41,968 bases of DNA from an uncultured Collinsella sp. (GTDB lineage Bacteria > Actinomycetota > Coriobacteriia > Coriobacteriales > Coriobacteriaceae), in assembly GCA_902494245.1 (NCBI GenBank), contig CABUSR010000019.1, forward strand, positions 1 to 41,968, given 5' to 3'. The notes under the pieces are model-generated. The model was not told the origin of the DNA. It saw only the letters and a program-made list of their open reading frames with translations, and made no database searches. Position numbers and translations under genes: made by a program. How positions within the stretch are numbered: the stretch's first letter is position 1; the number at the start of each line of letters is the position of its first letter. Of the stretch, positions 16,452 to 23,573 are shown in pieces.

Positions 16452-16835
16452 ATGTTCAAATATGGCAAAAAAGCCGGCTACATGGGCATCGCACTGCTGG
16501 TGCTTGCGGTGCTTCCGCTGGTGGTCGCAGCGTTTGTAATCCCCAACATTGGCCCCGAGGTGGCAACGAAGTTTAACGCAGCCGGCGAGGTGACGCGATG
16601 GGGCAAGAGCTACGAGCTGCTGGCGCTACCGGTGCTCAACCTGCTGCTGAGCGTGGCGACATACTTTACGGCGGGACGTCAGGCCAAAAACAATGATGAC
16701 TCCGCCGCCATGGCGCGCATCGTGTGCGAACGCTACCTGCGCAACGGTTGCATCACGGGTGTGTTCCTCAACGTGATCAACGTTTACTTTATGTACTCGG
16801 CGATTACCGGAACGGGCTTTGGCTTTGGTTTCTAG
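16452..16835 (+). CDS. DUF1648 small membrane protein
   Basis: The 127-residue protein has about three transmembrane helices (residues about 12-33, 53-72, 96-118). Between the first two lies the signature P-x-I-x...K-F-N-A-A-G-E-V-T-R-W-G-K, the hallmark of DUF1648, found also in SdpI-type immunity proteins. It starts 11 bases after ychF and is probably co-transcribed. The function is not known. Confidence 0.75.
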   Translation: MFKYGKKAGYMGIALLVLAVLPLVVAAFVIPNIGPEVATKFNAAGEVTRWGKSYELLALPVLNLLLSVATYFTAGRQAKNNDDSAAMARIVCERYLRNGCITGVFLNVINVYFMYSAITGTGFGFGF

Positions 16836-16844
16836 CTTGTCCTT

Positions 16845-17234
16845 TTAGGCAACGAGCCTGCACGCATATTCAATGGCTGCTGCGAGGCCGCCGCTCGATC
16901 GTGGTTGAAAGACTACATCGGCGGCGGCCTCGTTTTCGTATCCGGCGCCGCGAAGGGCGAGTGCGATACCGGCTTCCAGGAGAAGGGGCAGGCCACGCTG
17001 GCTGGTTGCGATTACGGCAGCCTGATTGAGCGAGCAGCTGTGCGCTTGGCATTGGATGGCAAGTTCACCTTGCGCCGGGCAAGGGACCAGAACGGCGGCG
17101 ACGCGACTTGATAGCAATGCAAATGCTGTGCGCTCATCGGGCGAGAGACATTCTGCTTCAACGACGACGAGCTTGGGCGGTGCGCTGTTTGTGCGAAGCG
17201 TGGCTCGGTACGTGCGGACCGAAGAACCCGACAT
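16845..17234 (-). CDS. Hypothetical protein, divergent from an XRE regulator
   Basis: The 129-residue protein starts MSGSSVRTYR at the ATG preceded by AGGAG. An in-frame ATG eight codons upstream lacks a good Shine-Dalgarno and would run into the promoter. The sequence is Ala/Leu-rich with hydrophobic stretches (AAVLVPC, GLPLLLEAGIALAL) but no clear membrane helix, signal peptide or known motif. A perfect palindrome lies between this gene and the XRE gene, so the pair is probably co-regulated. Its coding status rests on the Shine-Dalgarno and the divergent promoter. Confidence 0.55.
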   Translation of the reverse strand: MSGSSVRTYRATLRTNSAPPKLVVVEAECLSPDERTAFALLSSRVAAVLVPCPAQGELAIQCQAHSCSLNQAAVIATSQRGLPLLLEAGIALALRGAGYENEAAADVVFQPRSSGGLAAAIEYACRLVA

Positions 17235-17257
17235 AGAAAACTCCTGTGTATTCGGCA

Positions 17258-17281
17258 AAACGTAAACTATAGTTTACGTTT
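17258..17281. promoter_or_regulatory. Perfect 24-bp palindromic operator/promoter
   Basis: AAACGTAAACTA (17258-17269) is followed directly by its exact complement TAGTTTACGTTT (17270-17281). The centre ACTATAGT contains TATAGT on both strands, so one palindrome can serve as the -10 of both divergent genes and as an autoregulatory site for the XRE protein. Confidence 0.75.
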
Positions 17282-17310
17282 ATGTTCGGCTCCATTTCAA
17301 ACTCGGCTGC

Positions 17311-17529
17311 ATGGACGAACGTGCGAAACAGATTCTTGGCAGGCGGGTCGAAGAGACACGCAGGGACCTTGGTATCTCCAAGGTTGATTTTTGTGTGGCG
17401 ACAGGAATCAGCCGACCCTACCTCGACCGAATCGAAGATGGGACGGCAAATTTCACGCTCAAGGTTCTATTTAAGATCGCGCCCGCCCTTGGCATGACGG
17501 TGTCAGAGCTTCTCGAGGGTATCGAATAG
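17311..17529 (+). CDS. XRE-family transcriptional regulator
   Basis: The 72-residue protein is essentially one Cro/C1-type helix-turn-helix (recognition helix around DFCVATGISRPYLDRIEDG, residues about 26-44). It resembles small autoregulators and restriction-modification C proteins. There is no obvious Shine-Dalgarno and no in-frame start upstream, so the leader is short. The divergent 129-residue ORF and the intervening palindrome suggest it represses or tunes both. A similar protein is encoded at 29352-29582. Confidence 0.82.
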   Translation: MDERAKQILGRRVEETRRDLGISKVDFCVATGISRPYLDRIEDGTANFTLKVLFKIAPALGMTVSELLEGIE

Positions 17530-17563
17530 GGCGTTCCCCGCTGCTATTTGACGCTCTTTGGGC

Positions 17564-17807
17564 GGGTCCCCCTGGTTGCGATGTGCAAAATCGCGAGTAT
17601 TCAGCACCAGTTCGGCCGTAGATGGTAGCTCGAGCGGCTGGCTTTGCCTTTTTGACAGTAGATAATCCACACGCAAAATAAAAATGAGGAATAAATATTT
17701 ATTAGACGGACCCTTCGTCCTAAAAGTTCGTCTAATAATCGGCCGATTCTATGCCTCCGGAGGAGAAATTGCAGAATACTCCGATTTTTGCACGGCCCGA
17801 GGGGGAC
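17564..17807. repeat. MITE-like element with about 42-bp imperfect terminal inverted repeats
   Basis: The left end (17564-17606) and the reverse complement of the right end (about 17766-17807) align as GGTCCCCCT..., then GTGCAAAA(A)TCG(C)GAGTATTC(A/T)GCA. The inside is AT-rich, has no ORF, and holds a second inverted repeat at 17699-17711 with 17726-17738 (TTATTAGACGGAC / GTTCGTCTAATAA, one mismatch). It fills most of the gap between the XRE gene and ansA. It may be a non-autonomous mobile element or a structured RNA. Confidence 0.55.
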
Positions 17808-17850
17808 CACCTGTCGTTTAAGGCTGCGATAAGTGGAGCTGCCTTAGGGA

Positions 17851-18864
17851 TTACGCCATCGGGACGCGGTCGTGGTTGACTTGGCTGTAGAACAGGCGCT
17901 GGATTTCGGTGGCATCGCGTGACTGGCCGAGTGCCCACATGGTCTTGGCCACAAGCGTCTCGGTGGTCATGTCATCGCCGCGCAGAATGCCCGGATGATC
18001 GGCGTAAGCGCGGCCGACCTCATAAACGCCCAGATCGAGGCCCTCTTCGGGGACCTGCGTGGTCATAACGACGGTGCGGCCCGAATCGACCCAGCGGAAA
18101 ATCGCCTCCTGGAATGACTCGCCCGACTCGCCAAACTCGGGGATACCGCCAATGCCAAAGGTCTCCAGAATCACGGCGTCGTAGCTGTCGGCAAGGGCGT
18201 CGAGGATGCCCGGGTTTACGCCGGGCGTAAGCTTGAGTACAAATACGCGCGGGTCGATGCTGTCGTAGAAGCGCACCGGGTTTTCGCCCTGATGCGTGCC
18301 GTGAAGCCCGTTGCGCACGATGCGGTCGTTGCGGATGTAGGCAATGGGCGGATAGTTGACGCTAATGAACGCGTTAAAGCTCATGGTGCGCTGCTTGCGG
18401 GCGCGCGTGCCGGCAATGGCGACGCCACCAAACACAATCGACACATCGTGCGAATGCTCATCGAGCGCATAGAGCAGACTCTGGTACAGGTTGAGCTTGG
18501 CGTCGGTAAAGGGATTGCCCATGGGCTTTTGCGAGCCGGTGAGTACGATGGGCTTGGGGCTGTCCTGAATCAGATAGGAAAGTGCTGCCGCGGTATAGCT
18601 CATGGTGTCGGTGCCGTGCAGAATCACGAAGCCGTCGTGGTCGGCATAGCCTTCGACGATGACGTCGCGGATACGCATCCAGTCACTGGGACGCATATTG
18701 GTGCTGTCGATGTTCATGGGCTGTACCACGTCGAGCTCGCAGAGGCCCGAGATCTCGGGGACGCTCTGGGCGAGCTCCTCACCGGTCAGGGCGGGGGAGA
18801 GGCCGTTGCCGTCCTCGGTCGATGCGATGGTGCCGCCCGTGGCGATGAGAAGGATGCGCTTCAT
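17851..18864 (-). CDS. ansA: L-asparaginase, type I (cytoplasmic)
   Basis: The 337-residue amidohydrolase converts asparagine to aspartate and ammonia. The nucleophile T12 lies in IATGGTIAS (7-15) and the second catalytic motif HGTDTM is at 83-88. There is no signal peptide, which fits the type I cytoplasmic enzyme. I chose the ATG at 18864; a longer frame upstream adds 24 residues that do not belong to the family. It is transcribed divergently from guaA across a 268-base gap. The gap contains an AAACGTATT/AACGTTTGG pair of half-sites near 18942 and 18961 and no ORF. Confidence 0.9.
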   Translation of the reverse strand: MKRILLIATGGTIASTEDGNGLSPALTGEELAQSVPEISGLCELDVVQPMNIDSTNMRPSDWMRIRDVIVEGYADHDGFVILHGTDTMSYTAAALSYLIQDSPKPIVLTGSQKPMGNPFTDAKLNLYQSLLYALDEHSHDVSIVFGGVAIAGTRARKQRTMSFNAFISVNYPPIAYIRNDRIVRNGLHGTHQGENPVRFYDSIDPRVFVLKLTPGVNPGILDALADSYDAVILETFGIGGIPEFGESGESFQEAIFRWVDSGRTVVMTTQVPEEGLDLGVYEVGRAYADHPGILRGDDMTTETLVAKTMWALGQSRDATEIQRLFYSQVNHDRVPMA

Positions 18865-19132
18865 GCTGGTATTCCTATCGTATTTGCCGCCGCAGAGGCG
18901 GAGTCGTTCGGCAGTATTGTGGCACAGGGCGTCCAATGTTCAAACGTATTACATCATCTGCAACGTTTGGTAACACTTCAATTGCCGTCAAATAGGGGCC
19001 CAGGTCGTGCGTTTGCCGTGCGCTGATGGCTGCGAGGGACGAGAAACCCCATATAACGTGTACACTATGGAGGTTATTTTCGTTCATTCGCGCGGGTGGG
19101 CACCGGCTCCCCGCCAACAAGAGGGGGAAACC

Positions 19133-20731
19133 ATGGATCAAAAGGCTTCCGCAAAGGTCCTCGTACTCGACTTTGGTGCGCAGTACGGTCAGCTCATTGC
19201 CCGTCGCGTCCGCGACCTCAACGTGTATTCCGAGATTGTCCCCTGCGACATCTCGGCCGATGAGATTCGCGAGATGAACGCCTCTGCGCTCATCCTTTCC
19301 GGCGGTCCGGCTTCCGTGTACGCCGAGGACGCTCCGTCCATCGACCCCGCCATCTTTGACCTGGGCCTTCCCGTCCTGGGCTTCTGCTACGGCCATCAGA
19401 TCACGGCCGTGACGCTCGGCGGCAAGGTCGGTCACTCCGAGGTGGGCGAGTACGGCCGTGCCACTATTACGCGTACTGCCGGCGCCAAGCTCTTTAACTC
19501 CACGCCCATGGAGCAGACCGTGTGGATGAGCCACCGCGACGCCGTTTCCGAGGTGCCCGAGGGCTTTACCGTTACCGCCAGCACCGACGTGTGCCCGGTT
19601 GCCGCCATGGAGTGCGTCGAGCGCAAGATTTTCACCACGCAGTTCCACCCCGAGGTCAAGCACTCCGAGTACGGTCAGCAGCTGCTGAGCAACTTCCTGT
19701 TTGAGATCTGCGGCCTGGAGCCTAACTGGAGCATGGACAACCTGGTCGAGACCATGACGGCCGAGTTCCGCGAGAAGGTCGGTGACGACCGCGTGATTCT
19801 GGCCCTGTCCGGCGGCGTCGACTCCTCCGTCGTGGCTGCTCTGGGCGCTCGCGCCGTAGGTAAGCAGATGACCTGCGTGTTCATCAACCACGGTCTGCTG
19901 CGCAAGGGCGAGCCCGAGCAGGTGGAGGAGGTCTTCACCAAGCAGTTTGACGTCGACTTTATCCACGTCCACGCCGAGGACCGCTACGCCGAGCTTCTGG
20001 CCGGCGTGACCGAGCCCGAGGAGAAGCGCCGTATCATCGGTACGCAGTTCTGGAAAGAGTTCTTCGCCGTGGCGCAGCAGCTCGAGACCGACGGCAAGCC
20101 GGTCAAGTACCTGGCTCAGGGCACTATCTACCCCGACATCATCGAGTCCGGCGCTCGCAAGACGGGCGGCAAGACGGCCACTATCAAGAGCCATCACAAC
20201 CTGATCCCGTTCCCCGAGGGCGTGCACTTCGACCTCATTGAGCCGCTCGACCACTTCTTTAAGGACGAGGTCCGTGCGCTTGGTCTGGCGCTGGGCCTGC
20301 CGGGTCACATCGTGTTCCGTCAGCCTTTCCCGGGCCCGGGTCTTGCCATCCGCATCATCGGTGCGGTCGACAAGGAGAAGCTCGAGATCCTCAAGAACGC
20401 CGACGCCATCGTGCGCGAGGAGCTCGACGCCTACAATCAGCGTCTGTTTGAGCAGACCGGTGAGCGCAACTCCGAGCACAGCTGCTGGCAGTATTTCGCG
20501 GTCCTGCCCGACATTAAGTCCGTCGGCGTTATGGGCGATGAGCGCACCTACCAGCGCCCGATCATCCTGCGTGCCGTCGAGTCCAGCGATGCCATGACCG
20601 CCGACTGGGCCAAGCTGCCCTACGACGTGCTGGCTCGCATCTCCGGCCGCATCGTTGCCGAGGTCCCCGGCGCCAACCGCGTGTGCTACGACATCACGTC
20701 CAAGCCGCCCGCGACCATCGAGTGGGAATAG
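19133..20731 (+). CDS. guaA: GMP synthase (glutamine-hydrolysing)
   Basis: The 532-residue enzyme makes GMP from XMP, glutamine and ATP. The N-terminal class I amidotransferase has nucleophile C85 (GFCYGHQI) and H172/E174 (FHPEV). The ATP-pyrophosphatase domain has the PP-loop SGGVDSS (226-232). The dimerisation domain ends in the universal IEWE. The ATG follows GAGGGGGAA; a TACACT -10-like box lies about 65 bases upstream. The extreme 3' end of guaA is a known integration hotspot for genomic islands. Here the last 15 bases recur 18 kb downstream, and the final Glu codon is GAA in this copy but GAG in the displaced copy. Confidence 0.97.
   Translation: MDQKASAKVLVLDFGAQYGQLIARRVRDLNVYSEIVPCDISADEIREMNASALILSGGPASVYAEDAPSIDPAIFDLGLPVLGFCYGHQITAVTLGGKVGHSEVGEYGRATITRTAGAKLFNSTPMEQTVWMSHRDAVSEVPEGFTVTASTDVCPVAAMECVERKIFTTQFHPEVKHSEYGQQLLSNFLFEICGLEPNWSMDNLVETMTAEFREKVGDDRVILALSGGVDSSVVAALGARAVGKQMTCVFINHGLLRKGEPEQVEEVFTKQFDVDFIHVHAEDRYAELLAGVTEPEEKRRIIGTQFWKEFFAVAQQLETDGKPVKYLAQGTIYPDIIESGARKTGGKTATIKSHHNLIPFPEGVHFDLIEPLDHFFKDEVRALGLALGLPGHIVFRQPFPGPGLAIRIIGAVDKEKLEILKNADAIVREELDAYNQRLFEQTGERNSEHSCWQYFAVLPDIKSVGVMGDERTYQRPIILRAVESSDAMTADWAKLPYDVLARISGRIVAEVPGANRVCYDITSKPPATIEWE
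20717..20731. other. attL of the guaA island
   Basis: ATCGAGTGGGAATAG, the last five codons of guaA including the stop, is repeated at 38879-38893 with a single A-to-G change. The two copies bracket a segment carrying an integrase and an excisionase. Confidence 0.78.
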
Positions 20732-20745
20732 TAAATAGCCCTTTG

Positions 20746-20779
20746 CGAGGGAGGTCGGATACGGCCTCCCTCGTTTTTT
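20746..20779 (+). terminator. Terminator of guaA
   Basis: CGAGGGAGG (20746-20754) pairs with CCTCCCTCG (20765-20773), followed by six T (20774-20779). It lies inside the proposed island, so the island may supply the terminator to guaA. Confidence 0.92.
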
Positions 20780-20979
20780 ATTTGCGTGCCATGGGTGCTT
20801 GTGCATTGTGGTGTATGTGGTACATGCAAACCAGCCACGCAATCTCTCAAGCTGTTTAGCTGGGATTATTGTTTGCTGGTATGCTTTAAAGTGCTTTCAA
20901 TTACCGAAGCAACGCCATCAATTTATTTCTAATTAATGCTGACCGGCAGATTGCGTCCGCCCGCAAGAGGCCGCTCGGA

Positions 20980-21032
20980 CTGGTACTCAAAATGTACTCA
21001 CGACGTTTTGAGTATCGATTTGCTGGTACTCA
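20980..21032. repeat. TACTCA repeats near the left island end
   Basis: An exact 10-bp direct repeat CTGGTACTCA occurs at 20980-20989 and 21023-21032, with a third TGTACTCA at 20993-21000 and an inverted TGAGTA at 21009-21014. A similarly spaced pair (GTGAG, then TGAGTA 12 bases on) lies at 38785-38802 near the right end. These are candidate arm-type integrase binding sites. The rest of 20780-21142 shows no gene. Confidence 0.5.
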
Positions 21033-21142
21033 CAGACGGTAAAAACGGCTGTCTACCTCGATATATTCGTTATCCCCAACGACTCGTCAACGAATACTGA
21101 CTAGTGATTGAGTGCTGCATGGCTCAAATTAGCCTACCTAAT

Positions 21143-21156
21143 TACGTAATTACGTA
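21143..21156. promoter_or_regulatory. Palindrome upstream of the RM operon
   Basis: TACGTAATTACGTA is a perfect 14-bp palindrome 65 bases before the small ribbon-helix-helix-like gene. It is within a tandem AATTACGT repeat. It is a natural candidate for the site bound by that protein. Confidence 0.5.
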
Positions 21157-21220
21157 TTCTGAAGTAAAATGATTTCGGCCAATTAAGGAACGTAGAACAG
21201 GTCAATTCGGAGGGGCGACC

Positions 21221-21388
21221 ATGGAGGAAGATCAGGCTGTTCATGCCGAAAGGGAGCTAGATAAGTTCACGCTCTCGATAACCCGCGAGGATAAGCGGGC
21301 TCTTAAGTCCTATGCCGCGCGCCAGGATAAGACGGTGACTAAAGTCCTGCGCGAATGGATTGACGAGAAGTGCAAGGGGGAGAAGTGA
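21221..21388 (+). CDS. Small ribbon-helix-helix-like protein leading the Type III RM operon
   Basis: This 55-residue protein begins MEEDQAVHAE after GGAGGGG. Residues 16-48 (FTLSITREDKRALKSY, then KTVTKVLREWID) fit a ribbon-helix-helix fold: a short strand, then two helices, as in CopG/Arc-type regulators and antitoxins. Its stop overlaps the mod start as TGATG, so translation is coupled and the stoichiometry to Mod may be fixed. It could autoregulate the operon through the palindrome at 21143. Type III systems do not normally need such a protein. Confidence 0.7.
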   Translation: MEEDQAVHAERELDKFTLSITREDKRALKSYAARQDKTVTKVLREWIDEKCKGEK

Positions 21389-23571
21389 TGTCTCAGACGG
21401 CGCAAGCAGTCGTTCAGAACCTTGTTGATCGCGCTGTCAAGCTGGGCGATCGTCAGCTCGCTGCCGACATCCGCGCCTTTGCGGCGCAGCGCCAGTTTGG
21501 GCTTGTATTTGAACACAACCGTCCAGAGCGACTTCGCCTTTATGGCAAACCTATCATGGAGGGCGATGTCGTACAGGTGCTTCCCGAGCGCGGTAAAAAA
21601 GAGGACTCTAGCTCCCAACTGCTATGGTTGGTAAATGCCGTTCGGGGGGGGGTTGCTGATTTAAAGCCATATCAATCGCCCTCATATGACGAAAACGAAT
21701 GTGAGCCCCGCTCCGTTGCTGTCGACGATGTCGTGCCTGTTGCTGAATATGACCAGCCGATTTATGCTGGCCTCAAAGAGACTGGGCGTGTCGAGCGCGC
21801 TAGCGATAAGCCCTATCAAGTAGTCATTAACGGCGAAAACTACCATGCTCTTGAAACCTTGGCCTTTGCCTATGCAGGCAAAGTGGACTGCATATATATA
21901 GACCCACCCTATAACACTGGCGCCCGCGACTGGAAATACAACAACGATTACGTCGACGGCTCCGACGCCTATCGCCACTCCAAGTGGCTTGCCTTCATGG
22001 AGCGCCGCCTCAAGCTCGCCAAGCAGCTGCTCAACCCCAACGATTCCGTACTCATCGTGACGATCGACGAGAAGGAGTACGCAAGGCTCGAGCTTCTTTT
22101 AGAGAGCGTTTTTCCCAACGCGACCGGTATCCAGACGGTTTCAATCACCATAAACAAGAACGGGGTTGCCCGCGGCAACCAGTTCAAGAGAGCTGACGAG
22201 TACGCTGTCTTTTGCTTTTTTGGCACCGCTGCGCCGTGCCAAGTGGACCGCAGACTCTATTCCGTTGAGTTCGGAGAACTTGAGGAAAAAGTGGCTGATG
22301 ACGCGTCGAGCAGCCGCTCCCAACGTAAAGTACGTTGGGAGTGGCTGCTGAGGGGCGGTCCCAATGCCGCTCGCACCGCAAGGCCGAACCTCTTCTATCC
22401 CATCTATATCGATGAGGAGACCGCGACCATTAAGGAGCTCGGTGCTTCTCTCCCCCTTGAACAAGACTGGACAAAGATACCGACAAAAACGGGTCTCAGG
22501 GCAGTTTGGCCTATTAGGACCGATGGCCGAGAGGCGACTTGGAGGATCTCCCAGAATGCTCTACAGGCCAAGCTTGATCGCGGGTGCGCAAAAGTAGGTG
22601 AGTACAACAAAAAGAGTGATCGGTACTCCCTCCTTTACCTAGGAGATTCCCAAGAGGAGCGTCTCAAGAATGGAGAAATTAAACTCATCGGCAAGGCTGA
22701 GGATGGGTCCTTGCTTCTCGAAGAGCAGGGAGAGCGCTCTGCCATTCCAACAACTGTTTGGAGTGGCACGCAGTTCTCTGCCGGTGAATACGGGAGCCGA
22801 TATATCAAAAAGTTCATCGGCGATAGGCGCTTCACATTTCCAAAGTCCCTTTATGCGACCGAGCTCTCAATCGCTTCCGTTGTTGCCGACAAGCCCGACG
22901 CCCTTGTAGTCGATTTCTTCTCAGGATCGGGCACCACAGCACATGCCGTCATGCGCTTGAACCATCAGGACGGCGGGCGCAGGCGCTCCATCAGCATAAC
23001 GAATAACGAGGTCTCCGAGGACGAATCCAAAAAGCTCACCAAGCGCGGTCTTCGTCAGGGCGACCCCGAATGGGAGGCACTGGGCATCTGCCAGTACGTT
23101 ACCAAACCTCGCGTCACGGCGGCCATCACGGGCAAGACGCCCGAGGGCGATTCCATCAAGGGTGACTACAAGTTCACCGACGAGTTCCCCATGGCCGACG
23201 GCTTCGAGGAAAACGCTGTCTTCTTTGACCTCACCTACGAAGACCCAGACGCCGTCGAGCTGGGCGTGGCCTTCGAGGAGATTGCGCCCCTGCTCTGGCT
23301 GCGCGCTGGTTCGCGTGGCAGCATCATCAAGCACGAGCAGCCGGGCTTTGCCATGGCCGACGCCTACGCCGTCCTTTTCGACTTTGCTTCGGTCGGCGCT
23401 TTCATAGATGCCGTCAAGCAGAATGCCAGCATAGGGTGCGCCTATGTGATCACGGACGACACGGCTCGATACGCCTCCGTCAAGGCACAACTGCCTGGGC
23501 TCGACGTCGTCCGCCTGTACGAGAACTACCTGCAATCGTTCAAGATTGCCGCCGAGGATGCGGTGAGGTAA
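21388..23571 (+). CDS. mod: Type III restriction-modification methyltransferase (Mod), candidate phase-variable
   Basis: The 727-residue beta-class N6-adenine DNA methyltransferase recognises the target sequence and methylates one strand. Motif IV DPPYNTG (172-178) precedes motif I DFFSGSGTT (509-517), the order typical of Type III Mod proteins. The long region between them (about 220-500) holds the target recognition domain, so specificity cannot be predicted. It starts at the ATG overlapping the upstream stop. Nine consecutive G occur at codons 86-88. One extra G gives a stop after five codons and one fewer G gives a stop after six, so slippage would switch the protein off. In the form seen here it is ON. 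Confidence 0.93.
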   Translation: MSQTAQAVVQNLVDRAVKLGDRQLAADIRAFAAQRQFGLVFEHNRPERLRLYGKPIMEGDVVQVLPERGKKEDSSSQLLWLVNAVRGGVADLKPYQSPSYDENECEPRSVAVDDVVPVAEYDQPIYAGLKETGRVERASDKPYQVVINGENYHALETLAFAYAGKVDCIYIDPPYNTGARDWKYNNDYVDGSDAYRHSKWLAFMERRLKLAKQLLNPNDSVLIVTIDEKEYARLELLLESVFPNATGIQTVSITINKNGVARGNQFKRADEYAVFCFFGTAAPCQVDRRLYSVEFGELEEKVADDASSSRSQRKVRWEWLLRGGPNAARTARPNLFYPIYIDEETATIKELGASLPLEQDWTKIPTKTGLRAVWPIRTDGREATWRISQNALQAKLDRGCAKVGEYNKKSDRYSLLYLGDSQEERLKNGEIKLIGKAEDGSLLLEEQGERSAIPTTVWSGTQFSAGEYGSRYIKKFIGDRRFTFPKSLYATELSIASVVADKPDALVVDFFSGSGTTAHAVMRLNHQDGGRRRSISITNNEVSEDESKKLTKRGLRQGDPEWEALGICQYVTKPRVTAAITGKTPEGDSIKGDYKFTDEFPMADGFEENAVFFDLTYEDPDAVELGVAFEEIAPLLWLRAGSRGSIIKHEQPGFAMADAYAVLFDFASVGAFIDAVKQNASIGCAYVITDDTARYASVKAQLPGLDVVRLYENYLQSFKIAAEDAVR
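21644..21652 (+). repeat. G9 homopolymer tract in mod
   Basis: Nine G follow C at 21643, encoding R-G-G-V. With ten G the frame reads GGT TGC TGA (stop). With eight G it reads TTG CTG ATT TAA (stop). Both alternative frames therefore close at once, within a contingency-locus position about 90 codons into the gene. Confidence 0.9.
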
Positions 23572-23573
23572 AC

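Noticed and set aside
18875..20842. 655-codon minus-strand frame over guaA
   Set aside because: It is entirely antisense to guaA and has shadow composition (Leu, Val, His, Gly rich) with no recognisable domain.
21221..23571. Toxin-antitoxin pair made of the small RHH-like gene and its neighbour
   Set aside because: The downstream gene is a clear Type III methyltransferase, not a toxin; the RHH-like gene is better read as a controller.
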